This document shows, piece after piece, positions 1-9,913 of a stretch of DNA of 64,000 bases. Each line of letters starts with the position of its first letter. Position 1 is the first letter of the stretch. The stretch is from Alloalcanivorax marinus (GTDB lineage: Bacteria; Pseudomonadota; Gammaproteobacteria; Pseudomonadales; Alcanivoracaceae): positions 124,001 through 188,000 of the forward strand of contig NZ_JAEKJB010000008.1 of the NCBI RefSeq assembly GCF_016785095.1, written 5' to 3'. The notes beneath the pieces were generated by a model. It made no database searches. It saw nothing but the letters and a program-made list of their open reading frames with translations, and was not told the DNA's origin. The position numbers and the translations under genes are program-made.

Positions 1-1
1 G

Positions 2-142
2 TGCGCGGAAGGTCGACGCAGTGAGCTGGGAGCCTATATCCTCTCCGAAGCGGGCTTGGACGCCCTGGTGCTGGATCGGGGAGACGATGAAAACAGGGAT
101 ACTCAGAACGAGGACCACGCCGAGGCCTCCGCGTCGCGGTGA
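2..142 (+). CDS. C-terminal fragment of an unidentified protein (truncated by window edge)
   Basis: Reading frame 2 stays open from the window edge for 46 codons and ends in TGA at 140-142. The visible tail contains a hydrophobic stretch around LGAYILSEAGLDALVLD followed by a charged, Asp/Glu/Asn-rich end. I do not recognise the family. It would overlap the start of the next gene by 56 bases, which is long for a coupled pair, so either it is real and the downstream start is internal to it, or the open frame is chance in GC-rich DNA. Confidence 0.3.
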   Translation, partial: CAEGRRSELGAYILSEAGLDALVLDRGDDENRDTQNEDHAEASASR

Positions 143-2885
143 GCCACGCCGCGCGGCGCGCCTCTGGCTGGGCGCGGTGTTGCTGTTGCTGGCCGCTCTG
201 GGCCACGCCGCGCCACCGCCACCCTATGTGATCAGCAGCCTGCCGGAGCGGGCCCGGATCACCATCTATTCGGAATACCTGCCCGACCCCGGCGGCACCC
301 TGACCGTGGACCAGGTGGCCGGCGGTGACCACGAAGGCGCTTTCCAGCCCGCCGCCCGCTTCGTGGAGCGGCTCGGGCTCAGCGACCACCCCTGGTGGAT
401 TCGCGTGGCGGTGCGCAACGAGCTGGGCGACCAGCGCCGTTTCGCCCTGATCCTGGGCCCGCGCGACTACCACGACAGCACCCTGTTCGTGCCCGACGGC
501 GACCGCTACCGGCCCGCCTCCGCCAACGAGCGCTTCCAGCAGCACACGCCGGTCTATCTGGTCGATCTCCCCGCCGGCGAGACCCGGGTGTTCTACTGGC
601 GCCTCAACCCCCGTGGCGGCCTGCTCTACTCCATCCGCCTGGGCACTCTGGCTTCAGCCCTGGACGGCGACGCCGGCTTCATTCTGTACTGGGCACTGCT
701 CGGCATGATGCTCACCCTGGCCGCCTACAACATCCTGGTGGCGACCCTGCGCGGCGGCCCCAGCCACGGCTATCACGCCGGCTTTCTGGTGGCGATGGCG
801 GCGCTGCTGCTGTTCGTCTCCGGCGACCTGGCGGACAGCCCGTTCTGGGGCCCCTGGCTGCCGCAATTGAAGCTGGTGTCGATCATGGCGGTGATCCTGT
901 GCGCCTGTGGCGTGGGCCGCACCTTCGTCGACAGCCGCCGCTATGCTCCCTGGCTGCATCGTCTGCTGCTGGTGATCTCGGCGCTGGCGGTGGCCGGCCT
1001 GGTCATCGGCCCCTGGTTGTCACCGGTTCGCGGCCTGACCCTGGCCTTTGGCCTGGCCCTGGTGGCCGCCGTCACCATGCTGATACTGGCTTACCAGACC
1101 TGGCATCGCGAGGCGCCCCTGGGCGGCCTCTATTTCTTCACCAGCCTGGTGATCGCCAGCCCGCTGATTCTCGCCTGCCTGACCCTGTTCGGGATCACCG
1201 GCGGCGGCCTGGACCTGGTGCTCAGCGTCATGGTGGCGGTCAATCTGGCCGCCTTCATCCAGGCGGTGGGCCTGCGCATCCAATACCTGCGCCGGCAACG
1301 ACTGATCATGGCACAGCGCCGTGACCGGGCGGTGGCCGAGGCGGTGGACGCCACCCGGCGGGAAACCCTGGCGCGCATGGGCCATGACGCGCGCACGCCG
1401 CTAAGCGGCATTCTCGGCATGGCCGAGATCCTCGACGATACGCCGCTCACTCCCAACCAGAAGGAGTGCGTGAGTGGCATTCGCAATGCCGGCGGCAACC
1501 TGCTCAAGATCATCAACGACGTGCTTGAGTACTCCCAGCTCTCCGACCAGGGCGCCGATCTGAATCGGGAGGCCATGGACACCAACGACCTGCTGATGGA
1601 CGCGGTGGACCTGTTCCGCGAGCGCGCCGAGGAAAAGCAGGTGGAACTGATCACCCATGTGCACACCAACGTACCGGCGCGCCTGGAAGGTGACCCCGGC
1701 CGCCTGCGCCAGGTGCTCACCAATCTGCTCGGCGCCTTCCTCCGCCACGCCCAGCCCGGCGAGCTGATCATCGATATCTCCCTGGAGCCCACCGGGCGCG
1801 CCGGGCTGGTGCGCTTTGAGTTCAGCGGCACGGCGCTGCGCCCGGGCACGCTGACCCGACTGCGCGACCAGGACGCGCGCCGCGACAGCAGTGGCCTGAA
1901 CCTGTCCATCGCCGAGCAACTGGTGGAAGCCATGGACGGGCGCCATGGCGAGCGCGACGAACCCGGCGACGCCGGCTACTGGTTCGTGCTGCCGCTGCCG
2001 GCGCTGGAGCCGGCGCCGGACAGCGCCGACACCGATGGCAGCATCCTGCAGGGCCGCAGCATGCTGGTGGTGGACGACTCCTCCACGGTCACCCGGGTGA
2101 TCCGCCATCTGGCCCTGAGCTGGGGCATGCGCGTCACCGCCTGCCACGATCCCCGGGAAGCGCTCGCCTCCCTGCGTACGCAGGCCAACATCAACGAGCC
2201 CTACGACGTGGTGCTGCTCGACCATCTGATGCCGGGCATGAACGGGCTGCAACTGGCGGCACGCATCCATGAGGACCCGGTGATCACTCACCCCACCGCC
2301 TTGATCATGCTGACCGGGGTGAATAACGCCCCCAACGGCACCGAAGCACGCAACGCCGGTATTCACCGGGTGCTGGCCAAACCGGTCTCGGCGCCACGCC
2401 TCAAGCAGGCACTGGCCGAGGAACTGGGGCTCAAGCACCGCTCGCCCCAGGGCCGCCATCCGGCCACACCGGCTCCCGGTTTACGGCTGCTGGTGGTGGA
2501 GGATCACAAGCTCAGCCAGAAGGTGATTCGCGGCATGCTCAACAAGCTGGGCCTCGACCCGGAACTGGCCGCCAACGGCAAGGAAGCCCTGGAAAAGGCC
2601 TGCCAGCGCACCTATGACCTGATCCTGATGGATTGCGAAATGCCGGAAATGGACGGTTTCGAGGCGACCCGGCGCATCCGCGATCACGAGCGCCAGCATG
2701 GTCTGCCGCCGGTGCCGATCGTGGCGCTCACCGCGCACATCCTGCGCGAGCACCGGGAGCGCAGCCTGGCTTCGGGCATGAACGCCCACATCCCCAAGCC
2801 GGTGGAAATGAGCGTGCTGCGCGACACCCTGGTGCGCTTTACCAGCGGCGCTCCGGACGCTGGACGCCCGACGCCGGACGCTTGA
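87..2885 (+). CDS. RetS/LadS-like hybrid sensor histidine kinase with two receiver domains and degenerate ATPase domain
   Basis: 932 aa. The order is: signal/anchor (about 25-42), periplasmic 7TMR-DISMED2-type domain (to about 190), a seven-helix 7TM-DISM membrane region (about 200-400), a HisKA helix with GHDARTPL (His433), a HATPase-like region, then two receiver domains with phospho-acceptor Asp712 (VVLLDHLMPGMNG) and Asp849 (LILMDCEMPEMDG) and the conserved Lys in AKPV and PKPV. This is the architecture of RetS, which modulates GacS signalling in pseudomonads. The ATP-binding motifs are eroded: the N-box reads NLLGAFLRHA and the G boxes read EFSGT and SSGLNL. The ATG at 87 is preferred over the upstream GTG at 21 because GGGGAG lies just before it and the signal segment follows. 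The last residues and the stop fall inside a 7-bp repeat array. Partner proteins are not in the window. Confidence 0.85.
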   Translation: MKTGILRTRTTPRPPRRGEPRRAARLWLGAVLLLLAALGHAAPPPPYVISSLPERARITIYSEYLPDPGGTLTVDQVAGGDHEGAFQPAARFVERLGLSDHPWWIRVAVRNELGDQRRFALILGPRDYHDSTLFVPDGDRYRPASANERFQQHTPVYLVDLPAGETRVFYWRLNPRGGLLYSIRLGTLASALDGDAGFILYWALLGMMLTLAAYNILVATLRGGPSHGYHAGFLVAMAALLLFVSGDLADSPFWGPWLPQLKLVSIMAVILCACGVGRTFVDSRRYAPWLHRLLLVISALAVAGLVIGPWLSPVRGLTLAFGLALVAAVTMLILAYQTWHREAPLGGLYFFTSLVIASPLILACLTLFGITGGGLDLVLSVMVAVNLAAFIQAVGLRIQYLRRQRLIMAQRRDRAVAEAVDATRRETLARMGHDARTPLSGILGMAEILDDTPLTPNQKECVSGIRNAGGNLLKIINDVLEYSQLSDQGADLNREAMDTNDLLMDAVDLFRERAEEKQVELITHVHTNVPARLEGDPGRLRQVLTNLLGAFLRHAQPGELIIDISLEPTGRAGLVRFEFSGTALRPGTLTRLRDQDARRDSSGLNLSIAEQLVEAMDGRHGERDEPGDAGYWFVLPLPALEPAPDSADTDGSILQGRSMLVVDDSSTVTRVIRHLALSWGMRVTACHDPREALASLRTQANINEPYDVVLLDHLMPGMNGLQLAARIHEDPVITHPTALIMLTGVNNAPNGTEARNAGIHRVLAKPVSAPRLKQALAEELGLKHRSPQGRHPATPAPGLRLLVVEDHKLSQKVIRGMLNKLGLDPELAANGKEALEKACQRTYDLILMDCEMPEMDGFEATRRIRDHERQHGLPPVPIVALTAHILREHRERSLASGMNAHIPKPVEMSVLRDTLVRFTSGAPDAGRPTPDA

Positions 2886-2896
2886 CGCTGGACGCC
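2855..2896. repeat. Array of six 7-bp repeats (GGACGCY type)
   Basis: Six contiguous heptamers read GGACGCT, GGACGCC, CGACGCC, GGACGCT, TGACGCT, GGACGCC. The array spans the 3' end of the hybrid kinase gene, and its TGA stop (2883-2885) is created by the TGACGCT unit. It is inverted relative to the array at 2977-3029. Confidence 0.9.
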
Positions 2897-2976
2897 AAAC
2901 CCGTGGCTGCAAGCATTGCGGTGTTTACTGCCCGGCGCCAGCAGGAAACACGCCCTTCCTTTCCGGCCAGGGTTTA

Positions 2977-3029
2977 AGCGTCAGGCGTCAGGCGTCTGGC
3001 GTCTGGCGTCTGGCGTCTGGCGTCTGGCG
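2977..3029. repeat. Array of seven and a half 7-bp repeats (GGCGTCT type), inverted partner of the upstream array
   Basis: The units are AGCGTCA, GGCGTCA, then five copies of GGCGTCT and a partial GGCG. The unit is the reverse complement of the AGACGCC-like unit in the array at 2855-2896. The two arrays could pair into a long hairpin with an 80-base loop between the sensor gene and coq7. Confidence 0.9.
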
Positions 3030-3081
3030 CCCCCAAGCCTTTGGCGCTAGCATGCCCCCATCAACTGCCGCGGAGACCGTC

Positions 3082-3732
3082 ATGACCGAGCGACAGCTCT
3101 CCCCCCTGGACCGCCTGCTGAGCCGGGTGGACCACGCCATGCGCACCCTGACGCCGGGATCGGCGCGGGCCGGGCGCCAGCCCTCCGGCCTCGACCAGGC
3201 CCGTGACGAGGGCCCGCTGTCGGCGCCGGAGCGCCATCATGTCACCGGCCTGATGCGCATCAACCACACCGGCGAAGTGTGCGCCCAGGGGCTGTACCAG
3301 GGCCAGGCGAGCACCGCCACCCTGCCCCATGTGCGTCACGCCATGGAAGAGGCGGCCCGCGAGGAAGAAGACCACCTGGCCTGGTGCGAGGACCGCATCC
3401 GCGAGCTGGGCGGGGTGCCCAGCCGCCTCAACCCGATTTTCTACGCCATGAGCTATGCCCTGGGCGCCGGCGCCGGGCTGGCCGGGGACCGATGGAGCCT
3501 GGGGTTCGTGGCGGAAACGGAGAATCAGGTGGTGCGCCACCTGGAGGATCATCTGCAGCGCCTGCCCGCCCACGATCGCCGCAGCCGGGCCATTCTCACG
3601 CAGATGCGCAGCGATGAACTCAAGCACGCCGTCACCGCCAGCGACGCCGGCGGGGCGCCGCTGCCGCCGCCGATCCGGGGCGCGATGACGGTGATGAGCA
3701 AGGTGATGACCTTCACCACCTACAGGATCTAG
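3082..3732 (+). CDS. coq7: Demethoxyubiquinone hydroxylase (ubiquinone biosynthesis, Coq7/CAT5)
   Basis: 216 aa. This membrane-associated diiron enzyme performs the penultimate ring hydroxylation of ubiquinone synthesis, replacing the FAD enzyme UbiF in pseudomonads. The ferritin-like four-helix core carries the iron ligand motifs NHTGEVCA, EEEDHLAWCE and DELKHA, and the C-terminus ends in the family's SKVMTFTTYRI. The start at 3082 has GGAG six bases upstream and gives the usual family length; an upstream in-frame ATG at 3052 is less likely. It is convergent with speD, with only 13 bases between the two stops and no visible terminator. Confidence 0.96.
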   Translation: MTERQLSPLDRLLSRVDHAMRTLTPGSARAGRQPSGLDQARDEGPLSAPERHHVTGLMRINHTGEVCAQGLYQGQASTATLPHVRHAMEEAAREEEDHLAWCEDRIRELGGVPSRLNPIFYAMSYALGAGAGLAGDRWSLGFVAETENQVVRHLEDHLQRLPAHDRRSRAILTQMRSDELKHAVTASDAGGAPLPPPIRGAMTVMSKVMTFTTYRI

Positions 3733-3745
3733 TTATCCGTCTTTC

Positions 3746-4549
3746 CTAGAGATTACGGCTGTAGAAGATTTCCAGCATTTCGGTCTGCAGCCGCTCGCGG
3801 ATGTCCCGCAATTCGTGCTGATCGAATTCATCGCTGCCGGCGCCGAACAGGTAGTTGTTCAGGTCGAAGTCCTTGAGCAACATCTTGGTGTGGAAGATGT
3901 TCTCCTGGTACACGTTCACATCGATCATCTGGTAGGCGTTCTGGGTATCCTCGGTGAGGAAGTTCTGGATCGAGTTGATGTCGTGATCGATGTAGTGCTT
4001 GGTGCCATCCAGATCGCGGGTCATGCCGCGCACCCGGTAGTCGATGGTGACGATGTCGGAATCGAAGCTGTGGATCAGGTAATTGAGCGCGCGCAGCGGT
4101 GAAATCACCCCGCAGGTGGACACGTCCACGTCCACCCGGAAGGTGGAAATGCCGTTGTCCGGGTGCGATTCCGGGTAGGTGTGCACGGTCACGTGGCTCT
4201 TGTTGAGGTGCGCCACCACGGAATCCGGCAGCGGCCCCGGCGCCTCCTCATCCCAGTCCTCGCCGGAAGGCGGGGTCTCGTGCTCGGCGATCAGCATGGT
4301 GACGCTGGCCCCCTGCGGATCATAGTCCTGGCGCGCGATATTAAGGATATTGGCGCCAATAATCCGGGTCACGTTGGTGAGGATCTCGGTGAGCCGCTCG
4401 GCATTGTAGAGCTCATCGATGTACTCGATGTACTCCTTGCGGTGTTGCTCGGTCTTCGCGTAAGCGATGTCGAAAATGTTGAAACTCAGGGATTTGGTCA
4501 GGTTATTGAAACCATGGACCGAAATCTTGGGATTGGGATCTTTCACCAC
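3746..4549 (-). CDS. speD: S-adenosylmethionine decarboxylase proenzyme (E. coli type)
   Basis: 267 aa. It makes decarboxylated SAM, the aminopropyl donor for spermidine synthesis. The proenzyme cleaves itself in [16 protein letters not shown]; Ser118 becomes the pyruvoyl group. The catalytic Cys is in [11 protein letters not shown]. The long form and the sequence [14 protein letters not shown] are typical of the gammaproteobacterial class. The first codon is GTG (two GTGs in a row) with GGGGAAA just upstream. It lies 33 bases downstream of the OsmC-family gene and is probably co-transcribed with it. No spermidine synthase (speE) is visible nearby. Confidence 0.96.
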   Translation of the reverse strand: MVKDPNPKISVHGFNNLTKSLSFNIFDIAYAKTEQHRKEYIEYIDELYNAERLTEILTNVTRIIGANILNIARQDYDPQGASVTMLIAEHETPPSGEDWDEEAPGPLPDSVVAHLNKSHVTVHTYPESHPDNGISTFRVDVDVSTCGVISPLRALNYLIHSFDSDIVTIDYRVRGMTRDLDGTKHYIDHDINSIQNFLTEDTQNAYQMIDVNVYQENIFHTKMLLKDFDLNNYLFGAGSDEFDQHELRDIRERLQTEMLEIFYSRNL

Positions 4550-4582
4550 GGCGTTTCCCCGCTGACCGTTGCTACCGCGTTA

Positions 4583-5002
4583 TCAGGATTCAATGGTATA
4601 GCTGTGGGTGACCTCGACGCCACCACGGCTGAGCATGATGGCGGCGGAGCAGTATTTCTCCGCGGACAATTCCACCGCCCGCTTGACGTGATTTTCCTTG
4701 AGGTTATGGCCGGCGATCACGAAATGCAGGTGAATTTTGGTGAACACGGCGGGAATCTCGTCCTCGGCGCGCTCCGCGCTCAGCTCGCACCGGCAGGCGG
4801 TCACGTCCTGGCGGGCCTTGCCCAGGATGTGTACCACGTCGAAGCTGGAGCAGCCACCCAGGCCCATGAGCACGGTCTCCATCGGGCGCGCGCCCCGGTT
4901 CTGGCCACCGTGGTCCGGCGGGCCATCCATGAGGATCCTGTGCCCGGTGCCGGACTCGGCCTCGAAACAGACATCACCCTGCCATTCAACCACCGCTTTC
5001 AT
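4583..5002 (-). CDS. OsmC/Ohr-family thiol protein (YhfA-like)
   Basis: 139 aa. OsmC/Ohr proteins reduce organic hydroperoxides using a Cys pair; this one has Cys51 in GLGGCSSFDVV and Cys118 in AEKYCSAAI, at the family's spacing. It belongs to the YhfA-like branch, which sits beside crp in E. coli as it does here. The start at 5002 is chosen because AGGAGA lies eight bases upstream; the longer frame to 5032 has no such site. It is divergent from crp across a 231-base interval and upstream of speD. The physiological substrate of YhfA-type members is unknown to me. Confidence 0.85.
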   Translation of the reverse strand: MKAVVEWQGDVCFEAESGTGHRILMDGPPDHGGQNRGARPMETVLMGLGGCSSFDVVHILGKARQDVTACRCELSAERAEDEIPAVFTKIHLHFVIAGHNLKENHVKRAVELSAEKYCSAAIMLSRGGVEVTHSYTIES

Positions 5003-5233
5003 TCGCGTTCTCCTGATCGGACCATCCCGCAATGGGCGCGCAGACTACCATACCCGGGGGCGGCGCCATAGCCCGCGCGTGGCGCGGCGTGGCGGGATAC
5101 GGCAGACTGTGCGACGTGTCCCTTGGCAGCCACGTGAAAAAAAGGCAAACTCCCTTAGCTTAAGTTGCTACTACTTTTTTCCGGCCCAGCAACGTGCCTG
5201 CGACAGCAACGCCTTATTAAGCAAAGAGTGCCC

Positions 5234-5863
5234 ATGAGCGACGGAAATAAGATAATCCCAAACCTGGATCGGTTTCTCGCCAATTGCCATCGGCGAAAAT
5301 ACCCGGCGAAAAGCACCATCATCTACGCGGGTGATGAGTCAGACGCCCTTTATTACATCCTCAAGGGTTCGGTGACCGTCATGATCGAGGACGACGATGG
5401 TCGCGAAATGATCATGGCCTACCTGAACGCGGGGGATTTCTTCGGGGAGATGGGGCTGTTCGAGGCGGAACCGTCCCGTTCCGCCTGGGTCAAGGCGAAA
5501 ACCGAGTGCGAGGTGGCCGAGGTCAGCTACGCCAAGTTCCGCCAATTGACCCGCGAGGACGCCGATATCCTGTTCGCGGTCTCCGCCCAGATCGCCGGGC
5601 GCCTGCGCGCCACCACCCGCAAGGTGGGCGATCTGGCGTTCCTGGACGTCACCGGCCGGGTCGCCGGCACGCTGCTGGATCTGTGCAAGCAGCCCGACGC
5701 CATGACCCACCCGGACGGCATGCAGATCAAGGTCACCCGCCAGGAGATCGGTCGTATCGTCGGCTGCTCCCGGGAGATGGTGGGCCGGGTGCTCAAGAAC
5801 CTGGAAGAACAGGGCCTGGTCTCCGTCAAGGGCAAGACCATGGTGGTGTACGGCACCCGCTGA
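5234..5863 (+). CDS. crp: cAMP-binding global transcription regulator Crp/Vfr
   Basis: 209 aa, the length of Crp. The N-terminal cyclic-nucleotide-binding domain carries the FFGEMGLFE and RSAWVKA phosphate-binding cassette. A long dimerisation helix follows ([20 protein letters not shown]), then a C-terminal helix-turn-helix ([22 protein letters not shown]). The sequence is close to P. aeruginosa Vfr. Translation from the ATG at 5234 matches the family; a longer frame from 5165 has no family support. The 231-base upstream region is shared with the divergent OsmC gene and is the likely control region. The gene is convergent with trpC. Confidence 0.96.
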   Translation: MSDGNKIIPNLDRFLANCHRRKYPAKSTIIYAGDESDALYYILKGSVTVMIEDDDGREMIMAYLNAGDFFGEMGLFEAEPSRSAWVKAKTECEVAEVSYAKFRQLTREDADILFAVSAQIAGRLRATTRKVGDLAFLDVTGRVAGTLLDLCKQPDAMTHPDGMQIKVTRQEIGRIVGCSREMVGRVLKNLEEQGLVSVKGKTMVVYGTR

Positions 5864-5980
5864 CCCCGACCGACCCGGCTGCCGCGGCAGCGGTTTCAGC
5901 CACGATGGCCCGGCGATATCACGCCGCCGGGGTGGCCAGGAATCGCGGCCGCTCCCGCCGGGCGTTTCAGCCCTCTCGCC

Positions 5981-6772
5981 TCAGAAGAACAGCGCCTTCA
6001 GCGCGGCCCCCGGGTCACCGGCTTTCATGAAGGCCTCGCCCACCAGAAAGCCATTGATGCCATTATCGCGCATCAGACGCACGTCATCGCGGCCATGGAT
6101 ACCGCTTTCCGTGATCACCAGATGGTCACCGGGTACCTGGCCGGCCAGTTCCAGCGTGGTATCCAGGCGCGTCTCGAAGGTGCGCAGATCCCGGTTGTTG
6201 ATGCCCACCAGCTCGATATTGAGCTTCATGGCCCGCTCCAGTTCCTCCGCCGAATGCACTTCCACCAGCACATCGCAACCGGTCCGCTGGGCGGCGTGAT
6301 AAAGCTCATCAAGCTGGGCGTCGGACAGCGCCGCGACGATCAGCAACACGGCGTCGGCGCCCATCGCGCGGCTCTGGAAGATCTGCCACGGATCGATCAT
6401 GAAATCCTTGCGCAGCACCGGAAGTCGCACCGCGTTGCGGGCGGCGCGCAGGTAGTCCTCATGGCCCTGGAAGAACTCCTCGTCGGTGAGCACCGACAGC
6501 GCGCTGGCGCCGGCTTCCTCATAGCGCCGGGCGATGTCCACCGGGTCGAAGTCCTCGCGGATCACGCCCTTGCTGGGCGAGGCCTTCTTGATCTCCGCGA
6601 TCACCGCCGGTCGCCGCTCGGCGACACTGCGGTACAGGGCGGCGGCGAACCCGCGGGCCTTGCCTTGATTCTTCGCCATGGCCTCGAAATCGCCAATCGT
6701 GTAGTGCTGCTGACCGGCGTGGATTTCCGCGCGTTTACGCTCGATGATCCGGTCCAGAATGTTCTCACTCAT
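5981..6772 (-). CDS. trpC: Indole-3-glycerol phosphate synthase
   Basis: 263 aa, a monofunctional TrpC (no PRAI fusion). It catalyses ring closure of CdRP to indole-3-glycerol phosphate in tryptophan synthesis. TIM-barrel landmarks are AEIKKASPSKG near the N-terminus (catalytic Lys), VLRKDFMIDPWQI, VGINNRDLRTF and ITESGI. It is last in the trpE-trpG-trpD-trpC run, eight bases after trpD. The 117 bases between it and the convergent crp contain the palindrome GCTGCCGCGGCAGC at 5878-5891 but no clear T-rich terminator. Confidence 0.97.
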   Translation of the reverse strand: MSENILDRIIERKRAEIHAGQQHYTIGDFEAMAKNQGKARGFAAALYRSVAERRPAVIAEIKKASPSKGVIREDFDPVDIARRYEEAGASALSVLTDEEFFQGHEDYLRAARNAVRLPVLRKDFMIDPWQIFQSRAMGADAVLLIVAALSDAQLDELYHAAQRTGCDVLVEVHSAEELERAMKLNIELVGINNRDLRTFETRLDTTLELAGQVPGDHLVITESGIHGRDDVRLMRDNGINGFLVGEAFMKAGDPGAALKALFF

Positions 6773-6780
6773 GGTTCGCT

Positions 6781-7824
6781 CTACACCTCCTCTTTGAGGG
6801 CGAATGTGAATTGCGCCAGTTCGCGCATGCGTTCCGCCGCCTCGCCATTGTGGACCAGATCCTCCGCCATCCGAACCCCTTCCTCGAGGGTGCGGGTCAC
6901 CCCGGCCACATAGATGGCGGCACCGGCGTTCAGGGCGATCATGTCGGCGGCCTTGGCGGCGTGCTCGCCCTTGCGCTTGCCGAAGGCGTCGCGAATCAGC
7001 GCCAGCGAGGCCTGGGGGTCGGTGACGTCCAGGCCCACCAGGGAATCGGACTCCATGCCCACGTCTTCCGGCGTCAGGGTGTAGGTCTCCACGGCGCCGT
7101 TCTTGAATTCCGCCACCTGGGTGCGCGCGGCCAGGCTGATCTCATCAAGCCCGTCCAGGCCATGCACCACCATCACATGCTCGGCGCCCAGGCGACCCAG
7201 CACCTCGGCCATGGGCCGGCACAACTTGTCGGAGAACACCCCCACCACCAGACGCCGTACCCCGGCGGGGTTGGTCATCGGCCCGAGAATATTAAACAGG
7301 GTACGCATGCCCAGTTCCTTGCGCGGGCCGATGGCGTACTTCATGGCGCCGTGGTGGGCTGGAGCGAACATGAAGCCGACCCCGACCCCGTCGATGCAAC
7401 GCGCGATCTCCGCCGGGCTCAGGTCGAGGCGGATACCGGCGGCCTCGAGCAGATCCGCGGACCCGCTGCGCGAACTCACCGAGCGACCGCCGTGCTTGGC
7501 CACCCGGCAGCCGGCCGCGGCGGCCACGAACGCACTGGCGGAGGACACATTGAACAGGTTGGCGCCGTCACCGCCGGTGCCGACGATGTCCACCAGATGG
7601 CGGCGGTTTTCCACCTCCACCGGAGTCACCAGCTCACGCATCACCATGGCGGCACCGGTGATTTCATCCAGGGATTCGCTCTTCATGCGCAGCCCCACCA
7701 GGAAGCCGCCGATCTGGGCATCGGTGGCGCCACCGGTCATGATCTCGCGCATTACGTCCTGCATCTGCTCGATGGTCAGGTCGATGTGATCCACCACGGT
7801 GGCCAGGGCTTCCTTGATGTTCAT
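6781..7824 (-). CDS. trpD: Anthranilate phosphoribosyltransferase
   Basis: 347 aa. It transfers phosphoribose from PRPP to anthranilate. The PRPP-binding glycine motif [13 protein letters not shown] and the downstream [18 protein letters not shown] are intact, as is [11 protein letters not shown]. Its ATG overlaps the trpG stop by four bases (ATGA), so the two are translationally coupled. It is separate from trpG, unlike the fused TrpGD of enterics. Confidence 0.97.
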   Translation of the reverse strand: MNIKEALATVVDHIDLTIEQMQDVMREIMTGGATDAQIGGFLVGLRMKSESLDEITGAAMVMRELVTPVEVENRRHLVDIVGTGGDGANLFNVSSASAFVAAAAGCRVAKHGGRSVSSRSGSADLLEAAGIRLDLSPAEIARCIDGVGVGFMFAPAHHGAMKYAIGPRKELGMRTLFNILGPMTNPAGVRRLVVGVFSDKLCRPMAEVLGRLGAEHVMVVHGLDGLDEISLAARTQVAEFKNGAVETYTLTPEDVGMESDSLVGLDVTDPQASLALIRDAFGKRKGEHAAKAADMIALNAGAAIYVAGVTRTLEEGVRMAEDLVHNGEAAERMRELAQFTFALKEEV

Positions 7825-8411
7825 GCGCTCTCTCCCTTCAGGAAGTTGTTGAGCAGGTCGTGACCGTGCTCGGTGAGAATCGATTCCGGATGGTACTGCA
7901 CCCCTTCCAGGGGCAGGTCCCTGTGGCGCATGCCCATGATCTCGTCCATGCCGCCGTCGTCGTCCCGGGTCCAGGCGGTGATTTCGAAGCAGTCCGGCAG
8001 AGTGGCTTTGTCCACCACCAGCGAATGATAGCGGGTCGCCACGTAGGGGCTCGGCAGACCACGGAACACGCCCTGGCCGGTGTGGTACACCGGCGAGGTC
8101 TTACCGTGCATCACGGTGCGCGCGCGCACCACCTTGCCCCCGAACGCCTGCCCCAGCGCCTGATGGCCGAGACACACCCCGAGAATCGGCAGCTTGCCGG
8201 CGAAATGCTTGATCGCCGCCACCGAGATGCCCGCTTCATTGGGTGTACACGGGCCGGGGGAGATCATCAACCGGTCGGCATTGAGCGCTTCCATGCCGGC
8301 CAGGTCGATGCGGTCGTTGCGGTGCACCAGCACCTCGGCGCCCAATTCCTGCAGGTACTGCACCAGGTTGTAGGTGAAGCTGTCGTAGTTGTCGATCATC
8401 AGCACGCGCAT
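7821..8411 (-). CDS. trpG: Anthranilate synthase component II (glutamine amidotransferase)
   Basis: 196 aa. This class I glutamine amidotransferase supplies ammonia to TrpE (or PabB). The catalytic Cys80 is in GVCLGHQ and the His/Glu in VQYHPESIL; the N-terminus [15 protein letters not shown] is typical. The start at 8411 overlaps the trpE stop by one base (TAATG). An open extension to 8516 lies within trpE and is not needed. Confidence 0.96.
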   Translation of the reverse strand: MRVLMIDNYDSFTYNLVQYLQELGAEVLVHRNDRIDLAGMEALNADRLMISPGPCTPNEAGISVAAIKHFAGKLPILGVCLGHQALGQAFGGKVVRARTVMHGKTSPVYHTGQGVFRGLPSPYVATRYHSLVVDKATLPDCFEITAWTRDDDGGMDEIMGMRHRDLPLEGVQYHPESILTEHGHDLLNNFLKGESA

Positions 8412-9913
8412 TATTTGCCCTCCCCATTCTGTTGGGCGGCGTCCAGGTCGAGCCCGCCCAGGGCCATGTTCACCGCGCGGAACACGGCGCGCGCCTTGTT
8501 CATGGTTTCCTTCCATTCCAGGTCGGGCACCGAATCGGCGACGATGCCGCCGCCGGCCTGCACGTACAGCCGACCATCCTTGACCACCGCGGTGCGAATG
8601 GCGATGGCCATGTCCATATCGTCGTTGAAGCCGATATAGCCCACCGCGCCGCCGTAGACGCCGCGCTTGGTGGGCTCCAGCTCATCGATGATTTCCATCG
8701 CGCGGATCTTGGGGGCACCGCTCAGGGTGCCCGCCGGGAAGGTGGCGGCCAGCACCTCCAGGGGACCAAGCCCCTTGCGCAGCGTGCCTTCCACATTGGA
8801 AACGATGTGCATGACGTGGGAATAGCGCTCGATCTCCATGTTGCCGGTAACCCGTACCTTGCCGGGCTCGGCCACCCGGCCCACGTCATTGCGGCCCAGG
8901 TCGATCAGCATCAGGTGCTCGGCGCGCTCCTTGGGATCGGCGAGCAGCTCCTCCTCCAGCTCCTTGTCCCGCTCCGGCGTGGCACCCCGTTTGCGGGTGC
9001 CGGCGATGGGCCGCACCGTGACCTGGTCGTCCTCCACCCGGGTGAGGATCTCCGGCGAGGAGCCGGCGATGTGGAAGTCCTCCAGGTCCAGGTAGAACAT
9101 GTAAGGCGACGGATTCAGGTAACGCAGCGCCCGGTACAAATCGATGGCCGGGGCCGGAAAATCACAGCTCATGCGCTGGGCCGGCACCACCTGCATGACG
9201 TCGCCGGCAAGGATGTACTCACGGATTTTCTCCACCGCCGCGGCGTGCCGGTCGCGGGGAAACTCGGAGACAAAATCGCTCTCGTCCACCGGCGCGCCGT
9301 GGACGCGGTGCTCCGGTTCCGGCAGGGGCGCGCGCAGTTTGCGCTCCAGTTCCTCCAGGCGCGCCTCGGCGCGGGCCAGGGCGCCGGCCTCCGCCGGGTC
9401 CACGTGCACCACCAGGAAGAGGCTGCCGCGCAGGTTGTCGAACACCACCACTTCCTCGGAGCGCATCAGCAGGATATCCGGCACGCCGAGCACGTCCTCG
9501 CCGGGGGCCGGCCCCAGGCGCGGCTCGAAGTAGCGCACGCTGTCGTAGCCGAAGTAGCCCACCAGGCCACCATTGAAACGGGGCAGACCGGGCACGTCCG
9601 GGGTGCGGTAGCGCCGACGGTATTCCTCGATCCAGGCGATCGGATCGTCGCGCTCGAAGGCCTCGCGGCCGCCCTCGCCTTCCACCACGATGTGGGTGCC
9701 GGTGATACGCACCACCTCCCGGGCCGGCAGCCCGATGATGGAATAGCGGCCCCAGCGCTCGCCGCCCTGCACGGATTCGAACAGGTAGCTGTAGGGGCCG
9801 GCGGCCAGTTTGCGGTAGGCGGACAGCGGCGTGTCCAGATCCGCCAGCACTTCACGTACCACGGGTACGCGGGTAAAGCCCTGGCGGGCGGCATCGTCCA
9901 GATTAGGTGACAT
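8411..9913 (-). CDS. trpE: Anthranilate synthase component I
   Basis: 500 aa. It converts chorismate to anthranilate. The N-terminal allosteric region has [18 protein letters not shown], part of the tryptophan feedback site. The C-terminal chorismate-binding domain has [44 protein letters not shown] and [18 protein letters not shown]. It opens the trp run; a TACAAT -10-like element lies on its strand at 9944-9949. No Trp-rich leader peptide was found upstream, so control by a classic trpL attenuator is not supported. Confidence 0.97.
   Translation of the reverse strand: MSPNLDDAARQGFTRVPVVREVLADLDTPLSAYRKLAAGPYSYLFESVQGGERWGRYSIIGLPAREVVRITGTHIVVEGEGGREAFERDDPIAWIEEYRRRYRTPDVPGLPRFNGGLVGYFGYDSVRYFEPRLGPAPGEDVLGVPDILLMRSEEVVVFDNLRGSLFLVVHVDPAEAGALARAEARLEELERKLRAPLPEPEHRVHGAPVDESDFVSEFPRDRHAAAVEKIREYILAGDVMQVVPAQRMSCDFPAPAIDLYRALRYLNPSPYMFYLDLEDFHIAGSSPEILTRVEDDQVTVRPIAGTRKRGATPERDKELEEELLADPKERAEHLMLIDLGRNDVGRVAEPGKVRVTGNMEIERYSHVMHIVSNVEGTLRKGLGPLEVLAATFPAGTLSGAPKIRAMEIIDELEPTKRGVYGGAVGYIGFNDDMDMAIAIRTAVVKDGRLYVQAGGGIVADSVPDLEWKETMNKARAVFRAVNMALGGLDLDAAQQNGEGK

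Noticed and set aside
5878..5960. Possible fifth REP-like element between crp and trpC
   Set aside because: CGGTTTCAGCCACGAT resembles the core, but the second arm is incomplete and pairing is poor.
8432..9910. Open frame antisense to trpE
   Set aside because: Same artefact; trpE motifs and coupling to trpG fix the true strand.
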